Program-made: the position numbers and the translations under genes
The notes under the pieces: generated by a model
Told to the model about the DNA's origin: nothing
Database searches by the model: none
What the model saw: only the letters and a program-made list of their open reading frames with translations
In this document: positions 47,480-56,344 of the stretch, piece after piece
How the letters are laid out: the number at the start of each line of letters is the position of its first letter
How positions within the stretch are numbered: the first letter of the stretch is position 1
Source of the DNA: Sinonovacula constricta
Taxonomy: Eukaryota; Mollusca; Bivalvia; Cardiida; Solecurtidae
Assembly (NCBI GenBank): GCA_007844125.1
Contig: CM017569.1
Location: 3,835,976 to 3,899,975 of the forward strand
Direction of reading: 5' to 3'
Length of the DNA: 64,000 nt

Positions 47480-48175
47480 CATCATTATGAATTAAGAGTC
47501 ACTATATGACTATCTTATGCATTCTTATGCATAGGGATCATTATACGACCCTACTGTGTGATGTTCATCTTTATGTATTAAGTCATTATATGACTATTTT
47601 AAGCATTCTTATGCATGGGGATCATTATATGACCCAACTCTCTGAATAAAGATCATGTTTTATACAATTTTAAACAAAGGGATTATTTTATGTCCCTACT
47701 GTGTGATGGTCCTTAAATGACCCATCTTTATATATTAAGTCATTATATGACTATTTTAAGCACTCTTATGCATGGGGATCATTATATGACCCAACTCTCT
47801 GAATGAAAATCATATTTTACACAATTTTAAACAAAGGGATTATTATATGTCCCTACCGTGTGATGGTCATTATATGGCCCATCTTTATGTATGAAGTCAT
47901 TATATGACTATCTTATGCATTCTTATGCATGGGGATCATTATATGACCCATTGTCCCTTCTTTGTGTATTGAGCTAATAATTTTCTGCAATTATACTTAT
48001 AGGGATCATTATATGACCCAATTGTGTGGTAAAGGTCTATCACACAACATCATATTACCCTATTTTTGGGTTTGCACCAGTGTCTGGTAACATTTATTAT
48101 TTCATCTATCTACCACCTTACGGATATGATAGGTATGCTTTTAATGACATCTGTTTTGGTCATCATATGACCAAG
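47480..48175. repeat. Array of small palindromes around a CATTATATG core
   Basis: About 13 occurrences of a CATTATATG-like core, each bounded by complementary arms: AGTCAT-TAT-ATGACT (47501, 47581, 47741 and 47897 areas), GGGATCATTATATGACCC (47616, 47774, 47932 and 48001 areas), GATGGTCATTATATGGCCCATC (47861 area), AGGGA...TCCCT, and TTGGTCAT-CAT-ATGACCAA at 48156-48174. Most lie within about 157-bp tandem units (for example 47644 to 47801). The arms differ but stay self-complementary while the centre is constant. Function unknown. Confidence 0.8.
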
Positions 48176-48413
48176 CTTAATACTTAATATTCAGTCATTG
48201 ATAACGCCTCAATCATTACATGCTTGAAAATCATGTTCTCTGTTGTTCCTATACTTGGCGGATTAAGCTTTGGGTTCGTGATAGGTTAATACTAAATTAT
48301 GTTTGCCAACCATTCTTCCATATATGTTGCAATAATATAGGGATGTTGACACATATATAATCTTACAACTGTTTTTTGTGACTTGTTTGCTTTCCCTACT
48401 GTTGTGTTTCAGT

Positions 48414-49406
48414 ATGCCAAAGCAAAAACCGACTACATCCAAGACAGGCAAGCGCCAACAGTCAAAGAAAAAAACAAACCAGGGAAACCAACGGCTGTCA
48501 CAAATAATTGCAAGGGCTATTTCAAGTGATGCAGGGCTGCTGGAGGAGATCCAAAGCCTGCTGCCCCAGAAAGAAACATACACACAACCTCAGATAGAGA
48601 CCGACCATCCCCAGATAGAGACTGAACAGTTGGCAACCCTGGACCTCCCATCAGACCTGGACAACACATGTTCAACTTCATCGCTTCATGATGACCATTT
48701 ATTACCGGAAGTGGGTGAGGCTGTAGACCTGGGTGCCTTCTCTACAGTTCACCCTCCTGTGGACAAGGCCACCAGGCAAAAAATTTATAATCAACAATAT
48801 GTTGACCTTTCTGCACTACTATTTAAGTCATCTATCTTTGAGACAACAACTATAAAAAAATCAGCAAACTCAATCACCACATCAATACAAACTAATCAAG
48901 CAAACAAGATTACCTCAATCATCACATGGTGCCGCGCATTCCAGCTATATGCGGATATATATTGTGGGAAATACCCTACCCAGAGCTCAGAACTTTTTCG
49001 TTATATGAGCATTATCCAGACTTTGGCACAAAATTCTTTCCCATGGCAACAGTATGACGAGAAATTCCGTCAACTGCGATCGGTCAATCCTCTACCATGG
49101 GGTAATATTCACACAGAAACGTACCTTTTTTGTTCAATGCTTGCTAAGTCTCAGCCATTTCGTGGCCAGCAGTCATCGGCCACAAGACTCCCCCTCTCTG
49201 TCCGTCACAGAAAAGGCTTCTGTTGGGAATTCCAGGACTCCGGCAGATGCCTTAAATCAAAATGTACACTGCAGCATGTATGCAGCAACTGCAATGGTTC
49301 GTCACATGGGGCCAGCCGTTGTTTTAAACCATGCAGACGTATCAGTGACTTCAAAACACAGTCCCCATCAGCAAACAAGCACCGTTCAGTCCAAAAGCAT
49401 ACTTAG
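48414..49406 (+). CDS. Gag-like protein of the YR element
   Basis: About 330 residues from the ATG at 48414, which lies two bases after a pyrimidine-rich TTTCAG resembling a splice acceptor. The N-terminus is highly basic (MPKQKPTTSKTGKRQQSKKK). The middle is acidic and Gln/Thr-rich with a short repeated QIET segment. A helical-looking region follows (TSIITWCRAFQLYADIY, ELFRYMSIIQTLAQ). Near the C-terminus is a zinc-binding cluster, CWEFQDSGRCLKSKCTLQHV, then CSNCNGSSHGASRCF, which fits a CCCH finger plus a CCHC-like knuckle. Such clusters occur in Gag proteins of DIRS/Ngaro elements, where they bind element RNA. The start in the annotation avoids a longer GTG-initiated frame (48378). Confidence 0.8.
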   Translation: MPKQKPTTSKTGKRQQSKKKTNQGNQRLSQIIARAISSDAGLLEEIQSLLPQKETYTQPQIETDHPQIETEQLATLDLPSDLDNTCSTSSLHDDHLLPEVGEAVDLGAFSTVHPPVDKATRQKIYNQQYVDLSALLFKSSIFETTTIKKSANSITTSIQTNQANKITSIITWCRAFQLYADIYCGKYPTQSSELFRYMSIIQTLAQNSFPWQQYDEKFRQLRSVNPLPWGNIHTETYLFCSMLAKSQPFRGQQSSATRLPLSVRHRKGFCWEFQDSGRCLKSKCTLQHVCSNCNGSSHGASRCFKPCRRISDFKTQSPSANKHRSVQKHT

Positions 49407-50991
49407 TTTACCTACACCAATTGATCCGTTAACACTTGAACCTCTCCTTGCTGGATACGATAACCACGAAACATCAAAACTGCTAAACGGTTTTAGAGAG
49501 GGGTTTTCCTTGGGTTCTACAGGTGTGATGCCTGCCAGGCTATGCAACAATCATCCTTCCGTTGCTAGTCATTCAAAATTTGTATTTTCTAAAATTTCTT
49601 CTGAAGTAAGTAAAGGCAGAGTCAAGGGACCATACAGTAAACCCCCCTTAAACAATTTCATTTGCTCTCCATTAGGCGTAGTCCCAAAGAAAACCCCCAA
49701 TTCTTTCCGCATTATTCATGACCTTTCTTATCCAAAACATGCAATTTCTGTCAATGCAACTATTCCCCGAGATAATTCTGCGGTCATTCTGGAAAGTTTT
49801 GACAATGTGGCATCTTTAGTTCTTTCTGCGGGGAGAGGTTCACTGTTAGCAAAAGCAGATATTGAAGAAGCTTTTCGTATTATCCCAATTTCACCTCTTG
49901 ATTATCACAAACTAGGTTTTAAATTTGATAACAACTATTATTTTGACAGGGTTCTGCCTATGGGTGCCTCTTCCTCAGTTGCTATATTCGAGACATTTTC
50001 ACGAGCTTTACAATGGATTCTTAGATACAGATATGGTGTTCTTAGGGTCTCACATATAATTGATGATTTTATTTTTGTTGGTGCACCTGCCTCAGATGAG
50101 TGTCTTAACTCACTCCATGCATTCTTTCGGTTGGCAGCCACAATAGGGTTACCTATTAAGTCAGACAAAACTGTTTTGCCTTCAACAGTTGTTGAAGTGC
50201 ACGGCATTACCATAAACACTGCTGACTTAACAGCAAGCCTTCCCATAGACAAAGTTGAGACACTGAAGTCTCTGTTGCTTACAACAATGAATCGCCGGAA
50301 GATTACCCTTCTTCAGCTTCAGTCTGTCCTAGGTCACCTAAACTTTGCTTGTAAAGTTATAAAACCAGGCCGTTGTTTTCTGCGTAGGCTCTACGACCTC
50401 ACTTGTGGGAAGAGTAACCCAAACCATTACATCAAACTGAACAAAGATTGTAGGGCTGATCTCCAATTATGGTATTCTTTCCTTACTCAATACAATGGCT
50501 GCACCCTGCTAACAAATGACAGGTTTCTATCATCAGTTACACTAAAGCTCTTCTCAGATGCTGCTGGGTCAGCAGGTTTTGCATGCATGCATCAAACAAA
50601 TTGGACATTTGGCTCCTTCCCAATTGAAGTAAGGCATCATCATATTAATGTCCTCGAATTGTATCCCATCGCATTAGCAGTGTCATTATTTGGTCAGAAT
50701 TGGCAAAACAAGAATATACTATTCATTTGTGATAACATGGCTGTTGTACATTGCCTAAATAATCAAACATCCAAGGATTCTGTCATGATGGCTCTGATAA
50801 GGATCATCGTTCTGAAGGCTCTAAATTTCAATTTTTGTTTTAAGTCTTCCCATATTTCTACAAAGCAAAATACCATTTGTGATCGACTCTCACGTTTACA
50901 GGTGGAAGAAGCTCTTCGTGCTGCCCCTTTTCTGGACAAGTTTCCAGTGCCAATTCCTCGGGAGATGTCCCCGCTCACCTTGCTCAGGTGA
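49054..50991 (+). CDS. Reverse transcriptase-RNase H of the YR element
   Basis: RT motifs: SPLGVVPKKTPNSFRIIHDL (about 49670-49725), LLAKADIEEAFRIIPI (Asp of motif A, near 49860), VLPMGASSSVAIFETF (motif B, about 49950-49998) and HIIDDFIFVG (catalytic IDD, 50058-50066). RNase H: LFSDAAGSAGFACM (about 50551), ELYPIALAV and CDNMAVVHCLN, then STKQNTICDRLSR. It copies element RNA into DNA. The frame is +1 relative to Gag and overlaps its last ~350 bases, which hold the zinc fingers, so expression needs a frameshift, splicing or internal start. The recognisable protein begins near SILSLPTPIDPLTLEPLLAG (about 49395); the upstream part is an antisense-like overlap and probably not used. It ends at TGA 50989-50991. 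Confidence 0.85.
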   Translation: MTRNSVNCDRSILYHGVIFTQKRTFFVQCLLSLSHFVASSHRPQDSPSLSVTEKASVGNSRTPADALNQNVHCSMYAATAMVRHMGPAVVLNHADVSVTSKHSPHQQTSTVQSKSILSLPTPIDPLTLEPLLAGYDNHETSKLLNGFREGFSLGSTGVMPARLCNNHPSVASHSKFVFSKISSEVSKGRVKGPYSKPPLNNFICSPLGVVPKKTPNSFRIIHDLSYPKHAISVNATIPRDNSAVILESFDNVASLVLSAGRGSLLAKADIEEAFRIIPISPLDYHKLGFKFDNNYYFDRVLPMGASSSVAIFETFSRALQWILRYRYGVLRVSHIIDDFIFVGAPASDECLNSLHAFFRLAATIGLPIKSDKTVLPSTVVEVHGITINTADLTASLPIDKVETLKSLLLTTMNRRKITLLQLQSVLGHLNFACKVIKPGRCFLRRLYDLTCGKSNPNHYIKLNKDCRADLQLWYSFLTQYNGCTLLTNDRFLSSVTLKLFSDAAGSAGFACMHQTNWTFGSFPIEVRHHHINVLELYPIALAVSLFGQNWQNKNILFICDNMAVVHCLNNQTSKDSVMMALIRIIVLKALNFNFCFKSSHISTKQNTICDRLSRLQVEEALRAAPFLDKFPVPIPREMSPLTLLR

Positions 50992-51899
50992 AGGAACACT
51001 TACTCATGTCCTCATTGGCCTCTTCTACAAGGACAGCATATCTCAACTCCTGGCGAAAGTTTACCGAGTTCATCACAAAGACATACCCCAATGCTACGGT
51101 TTTCCCATCTACACCACAATATGTATCGACCTTTGTGGCCCATCTCCATAATTTAAGATTAGCTCCTTCGAGCATAAGTGCTCACCTTTCTGCTATTTCA
51201 TTCTATCACTCCATTGCAAACACTAAGGATCCATGTGACCACCCCATTGTTCGGCGTATGATCCTGGGCTGCCGTAAGCTTAGAGTCTGCCAGGACATTC
51301 GCAGGCCTCTTTTGCATTGCCATATAATAATGCTAGTTAATGCGGTAAACCACCTATATGCTGCGTCACGTTACCAAATGTTCCTTTATAAGTCAGTGAT
51401 ATTGCTGGCATTTTTTGGGTTCTTTCGAATGGGCGAGCTGTTACCAAACACATGTACATCTGCTAAGAAAGTCGTGCAACTCTCGCATATACAATTTCAT
51501 GACACTACTCTAACCCTATACCTCCATAACTACAAAACAAGGCGGTCAGATAAACCTATCGAAATAATCATTAGGAACAATGGCCCGCTCTATCCTGTAG
51601 CTGCTTTACAGTCCTACTCGCAAATGCGTGGCCCTGTACCGGGCCCCCTGTTTGTATCTTCAACAGGAGACCCACTAACCATACAGCAATTCAGAAGTGT
51701 TTTTAATGACCTACTCTCATTCTGTAATCTGTCCAAAACAGTCTACAAGCTACATAGTTTCAGAATTGGAGCATGCACGCAGGCAATATTGTCAGGGGTC
51801 ACGGAAGCTGAAGTAATGCTCATGGGCCGTTGGAGGTCTCATGCTTTTCGACGATACATTCGAGTCCCAGCCTTGGAAATGTCACCTAAGAAAAAGTAA
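50988..51899 (+). CDS. Tyrosine recombinase of the YR element
   Basis: About 300 residues. An N-terminal SAM-like core-binding region (SSTRTAYLNSWRKFTEFI; SISAHLSAISFYH) precedes the catalytic domain. Catalytic residues are all present: Arg in FFGFFRMGELL (residue 147), a possible Lys in LHNYKTRRSDKP (183), His-x-x-Arg in KLHSFRIGACT (256, 259), Trp in MGRWRS (282) and nucleophile Tyr in FRRYIRVP (290). It would integrate the circular element DNA by site-specific recombination, so no target duplication is expected. It overlaps the RT stop by four bases in another frame. The first in-frame ATG is at 51006 (HLLM); the frame is open upstream through ...SGDVPAHLAQV, so a fused or frameshifted start is possible. 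Confidence 0.85.
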   Translation: MKEHLLMSSLASSTRTAYLNSWRKFTEFITKTYPNATVFPSTPQYVSTFVAHLHNLRLAPSSISAHLSAISFYHSIANTKDPCDHPIVRRMILGCRKLRVCQDIRRPLLHCHIIMLVNAVNHLYAASRYQMFLYKSVILLAFFGFFRMGELLPNTCTSAKKVVQLSHIQFHDTTLTLYLHNYKTRRSDKPIEIIIRNNGPLYPVAALQSYSQMRGPVPGPLFVSSTGDPLTIQQFRSVFNDLLSFCNLSKTVYKLHSFRIGACTQAILSGVTEAEVMLMGRWRSHAFRRYIRVPALEMSPKKK

Positions 51900-51995
51900 A
51901 TGTTCGCAATTGGATCAAATGAAATTAACACACTCCCATCATTACATAACACACATGGCGTTCATGGTTTAAGCACCAATACAAGCTTACATACC
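51900..51995. other. Spacer after the recombinase
   Basis: Short untranslated stretch linking the recombinase stop to the first hairpin. It includes GGTTTAAGCACCAATACAAG, a weak resemblance to the PLE tail core that I regard as chance. Confidence 0.4.
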
Positions 51996-52955
51996 TGTCT
52001 GGTATTGGGGTGTACCAGACAAAACTAACATACTCGACTTTTCATCTGCTTATTGTGCCTTCATGTATTGCCATAGAAATAATGTACTTTTCTCTCAATT
52101 GTATACCGCAACAGCTAAACATGCTTGTCAGATATTGGGGTGTATCAGACAATCATGGATAGCAAATTTTTATGCAATGTTTAATGTAACTTGTTTAGTC
52201 AGTTGCTGTGTATAGGATGCCAAATATGTACTCTGCTTATTGCACATTGTCCAAGCTAAACATGCCTGTCGGATATTGGGGTGTATCAGACAGGCATGAA
52301 TAGCCATTTTTCATATATTGTTTAATGCATTTTGCATATTGTCTAACATCCAAGTTAACTTGGAGGTCAAATATCAGACAGAATGGGTAGCAAGTTTTTT
52401 GCATTGTTTAATGTATCTAGCTCAGTCAAAAGCTGTGTACCAAATTTTCTATTCTGCATACTGTATGCCATCCAAGCTAGACATGCCTGTTAGACATTGG
52501 GGTGTGTCTAAGTGGCATGGATGACCACTTTTATACATGGTTTTAAATATTGGGTTCACCCAAATGCAGTGCAAAGGCTTACCAAATGCCAACATATTGT
52601 TCAACATCCAAAGAATGCTTGTAAGATATTGGGGTGTATCAGGCAGGCTTGAATAGCAAACCTTTATGTATATTTTAATATTTTCTGCTTAGTCAACTGT
52701 TGTGTACATGTGTATCAAACTCATTACTATGCATATTGTCTACCACCCAACCTTAACATGCTTGTCAGTTACTGGGGTGTAACAGACAGCCAGGGATAGC
52801 AGTTTTTATGCATTGTTCTATTGTTTATATCATTCATGTTTCTTGCTCAATCAAATATTGTGTACATGGATCAAAAATCAATTCCAAATAAAATAAAAAA
52901 TTCTACAACATCCAAGATTGACATTCTTGTCTGATATTGGGGTGTATCAGGCAGG
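51996..52955. repeat. Array of hairpins with invariant TTGGGGTG loop
   Basis: Seven clear stem-loops: 51996-52021, 52125-52152, 52261-52298, 52482-52519, 52617-52648, 52757-52792 and 52925-52955, spaced about 115-165 bases; a degenerate eighth lies near 52366-52380. The best is CATGCCTGTCGGATA, loop TTGGGGTG, TATCAGACAGGCATG. In other units the arms change together: TCTGGTA/TACCAGA, TTAGACA/TGTCTAA and AGTTA/TAAC (loop CTGGGGTG). The loop is nearly constant while the stem covaries, which suggests selection on RNA (or cruciform DNA) structure. It lies downstream of the recombinase in the element 3' region. Function unknown. Confidence 0.85.
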
Positions 52956-54080
52956 CACAACAATTTTATGAATTGTTATTTTGTATTGCATTATATATTT
53001 TTCTGCTTAGCCATTATCTGTTATGTATATAAATACTGAAGAATTTTTCAATTATTTTGTTAGTCTTTCTGCTCAGTCAATTGTTGTATACATAAATACC
53101 AAATAATCTTCCAATTTATTTTGTTAACTGTCTAAACTGAAGATTATAAGATGTAAAGTTATCAAGGTGTATATTGAGGTGATGTGCCATACACATGTTT
53201 TCTCAGGGACCTATTTTTTACAAATCTCACATCCACCATTGTCATTCACATCCAAGCCAAACATGTATTTCAGGTATTGAGGTTACCACAAACATAGGTT
53301 CTATGAACTGTTTAAGCTGTACATATCCTAAACTGAATAACACCCAAGCTGTAAATTTTGACATACTTAGGATGTTTAACAGGAAAAGATAACTGTTATT
53401 TAATTGTTTAAAAAATTCTCTTGCATTCAATGCTATTTTCTAGTAAGAAGCCCTTTTATGGCTTTAATATTGGGGTTTAAAATATATATATATATATATA
53501 GTGTTTAATTTTTAAACACCTACTCAATGTTTTTCAATTGACAAATAGGACCTTAGTTTATCCCCATCATCATTAGCCTTAAAATAGACGTTTAGACTGT
53601 GTGGGTCTCATCTTGACCATCTGTTTTAGGCCTCTACTGCCTTATTATCTCCACAATCAAGCTAATGTGTCTACAGTTGTGCTATGCCATTTTCACCATT
53701 AGTATTTCGGCAGCTCATTTTAATTTTGATAATTTTGCCGGTCAAGTTCTCTCCTTGCAGTAAATATGTCCAGGACCGAAAACTATGATCTCATAATGCA
53801 CTTTATACTAGTCATTTTATGTTGCCAATACAAATATATCTATAATGTTCACTTTTTCAAATGTGTTCTAGTCGATAACATCTTTATTATATTTATTGAA
53901 TTTTAAATGCCATTGTTTCACTTACAACAAATACTTAGTCATTCTTGTCAGTCTCCTACCTTTAAATTTGCTCGTTCCCTGCCCCTTTGGTTGGACGGTG
54001 GTGTGGACTTTTTATTGTCCAACTTTATGTCACATTGTTTTTCATGCTCTTCTTTCAAATAACGATAAATTTAAATAAAT
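52956..54080. other. 3' region of the YR element, no gene
   Basis: AT-rich. A decayed relative of the hairpin unit may be present near 53265-53300 (TTCAGGTATTGAGGTTACCA). A short (TA)n lies at about 53482-53500. No coding signal. Confidence 0.4.
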
Positions 54081-54083
54081 TCG

Positions 54084-54109
54084 TCTGGCACCAATATCGG
54101 TGCCAGACA
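54084..54109. repeat. Isolated perfect 10-bp hairpin
   Basis: GTCTGGCACC, spacer AATATC, GGTGCCAGAC. The arm resembles that of the first array hairpin (GTCTGGTA) but the loop differs. It sits about 95 bases before the right direct repeat. Confidence 0.8.
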
Positions 54110-54204
54110 GTATCAATCACTACACGATTGTTGGTCTTTCCTATCAACCCTTTTAATTTTTGTGACATAAATGAACTGCAGGGGCAGGGAGCGCGCAAAT
54201 ATAA

Positions 54205-54402
54205 AACAATACTTTATATGATAATATAAAGTAATTTATGTTTGCGCTCATTACTTATTACTTATGGTGGAGGGATAGTTTTGGTGGAGCGTTTCCTTTA
54301 TATATTTAGTGCAGTGTATCCTTCTGTACAACGCATTTTGTCAGCCTCGTTCTGAAAGCGCAAGGAAACAAAGGAAATCAGAGAAGTTCACTCCATTTTT
54401 TG
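54205..54402 (+). repeat. Right copy of the ~190-bp direct repeat
   Basis: Identical to 41580-41770 apart from one 7-base tandem duplication (TTACTTA), including the TACTTTATAT/ATATAAAGTA palindrome at its start. It directly abuts a diverged PLE remnant on its right. Confidence 0.85.
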
Positions 54403-54429
54403 AAACTGCCTGAATACGGCTATGAATAC

Positions 54430-55510
54430 AAAGAGATACTATGGCTGTATCACCGATAAACCTTTGAGCGCTTGCACACATACTGTTTGTTAAGTCTTGT
54501 GTTGACACATTGGCTGCCATAGGGCATAAGTCATCCTGAATTTTATTAGCATTTTATATATAAAGTTAACTTTTCCAACGTTTTTACAAACTTTGTCAAA
54601 TTGTGCATTGCTAATGGTTATAACCAGGAAATACATCGATGTACTGCACTGCTTAAACTGGCTTTTAAACAGCCAATTACTGCCATTGCTATGAATGGCT
54701 CGTTGACTGTACAGTTCGTCGAGACATCATACAAGCGGTGCCTTGAAGGAGTAACTTAGTTTCTGACTGAAATCATTCTCTTCATTCTCCGGATGTCACT
54801 TATAAGTAAGGTAACTTGGGCAGTTTCTCTGGCCCTTTACGTGAGATTGCACGGTAGGTGTAACTGCGGGATAGTGTCTTCCTTTAAGCATTTGCCATAT
54901 CATTTGTACATAAATCCTCGGCCATTTATATTATTATTTTAAATCTCGTACCTGTTATCTCTTCACAATATTACATTTTCTTTTATTAGTTTTGGTAGTT
55001 TTATTTCGTCCTTTCTTTATTTTTCACTAAAATTTTACAATTTCCTTCGTGTTAGAAAACTGAGAGTCTATGTTTCACATGACGCCACTGCGTTTTCTTA
55101 TATTGTCATAAGCTAGTTATTATAATACGTCATCGCTAGGACTATCTTATTTCATCTTGATCACTCAACAGTCGAGGCAATTATTTTATGTACATAGTAC
55201 ATAGTTTATATAGTTAATTGCAGTTATTGTAATTTTGCTTATTAATTATATTCTTTGTTCAGTTATTGACTTACTATGTAGATGTTTATTGTTAGCTATC
55301 CTATCTTGATCGGGTATCTTTACAGTATGAGTATTTTAGAAAAATCCTAAGAAGTTCGAGGTTTAAGCCTAGCCAAGTCGAACCTTTTTGCCAACCGACC
55401 GCTCCAGTGCGGTAACTGCTGGCTTTTTGTATGTGTTTTATAGTTCGTTTGAGTGTTTTGTCACTTTTACATTGCCGTGCTGTGTGTCTTTGTCTAGCGG
55501 TAGTTTATTT
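54430..55510 (+). pseudogene. Diverged Naiad PLE 3' end (RT C-terminus and 3' region)
   Basis: On the plus strand, GISHPEFY (then TAG) HFIYKV...NVFTNFVKLCIANGYNQ and IHRCTALLKLAFKQ align with GISHPAFYGNVLYKLKKI, FTKLIRKCIADGYNP and ILRCTALLAI at the C-terminus of the intact PLE. The 3' region follows (CCCTTTACGTGAGATTGCAC, AATCCTCGGCC, GCGGTAACTGCTGG). It belongs to an older, clearly different subfamily. The SECIS-like hairpin is not recognisable here. Confidence 0.75.
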
Positions 55511-56340
55511 TAATGTATGTGGTAATTCTGCAATTACCTGTTCATATATCTAGAGAATACGGTTTGTTAATGCCCACTTTAAACGGACAATTTAAACCTA
55601 ATTTTAACAGAGATAATTTTTGAAGTAGTAGTTGTTGTTCCGAAATTACTCGTGTATTTTTTCCATAACTAGGAAATTTGCTCATAGCTACTAATTTTCC
55701 AAGCATATAGACATTGCTTCCATCAACTAATATATCGTTTCCGGCAATGGCATCATGGCTAGGAAATGGGCATACTTATGAGTCTTTGAAAAGGAAATGA
55801 CAAATATCCTGATATAAGAACATTATTTTGATGGATCTAAGTGTTTTTTGTAATTTCTTCCGTTTAGCCAAGATATCGAAATAATGTATTTGCTTGTGTG
55901 TTCGATATAATACTTTGCCGTATGTGAAAATAAAATATATATTCGAGGCTACATTTACACAGTTACTACAAGCACTGTCATGTTTAACATTACAATTCCT
56001 GTCAGATTTTTTTGTATATCTATGCCACACATATTTCATTCTAGCGGGAAGATATTGCTGGTGCAGTCGTATTATTGTATTAAGTATTCCATTATAAGTG
56101 TTCCATTAAAATGACAAATTAGGAAATTGTAGAAAGTAGTTTGCAGCCATTAAATGTGGATATTCCTTATTCCAAAAAGAATAATAGAAACCATAGAAAA
56201 TATGAAGCCATATTGTGTTTCAAACCACTGGTTATAAAACTGTATCGTTTTACAGGTTAGAAGTATAAAGATGAAGTACCGATAACTAACTACATCAGCT
56301 AAGTGAACAACGCAAATTACACAAACAAGCGAGTCAGAAA
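55511..56340. other. Intergenic, nothing recognised
   Basis: Frames at 55776-56039 and 56150-56365 (minus) have no identifiable feature. The right end runs into the B-type tandem repeat. Confidence 0.35.
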
Positions 56341-56344
56341 CACA

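Larger units (their letters stand above)
46166..54402 (+). mobile_element. Ngaro/DIRS-like tyrosine-recombinase retrotransposon with SGNH hydrolase
   Basis: In order on the plus strand: SGNH hydrolase (46480-47064), a palindrome array (47480-48175), Gag (48414-49406), RT-RNase H (overlapping, to 50991), tyrosine recombinase (to 51899), a hairpin array (51996-52955) and a ~200-bp repeat (54205-54402). RT with a tyrosine recombinase, no integrase and no protease places it among YR retrotransposons. Absence of a methyltransferase favours Ngaro over DIRS1. All frames are uninterrupted, so the copy looks young. The left end is unsettled: it may lie at 41580, with the PLE inserted between, or just left of 46200. 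Confidence 0.85.

Noticed and set aside
49938..50252. 104-codon minus-strand frame inside the RT gene
   Set aside because: Antisense shadow of the RT-RNase H frame, which carries all catalytic motifs on the plus strand.
47480..52955. CRISPR-like array of repeats and spacers
   Set aside because: The genome is eukaryotic, the repeats are palindromes inside a retrotransposon, and the intervening text is itself repetitive.
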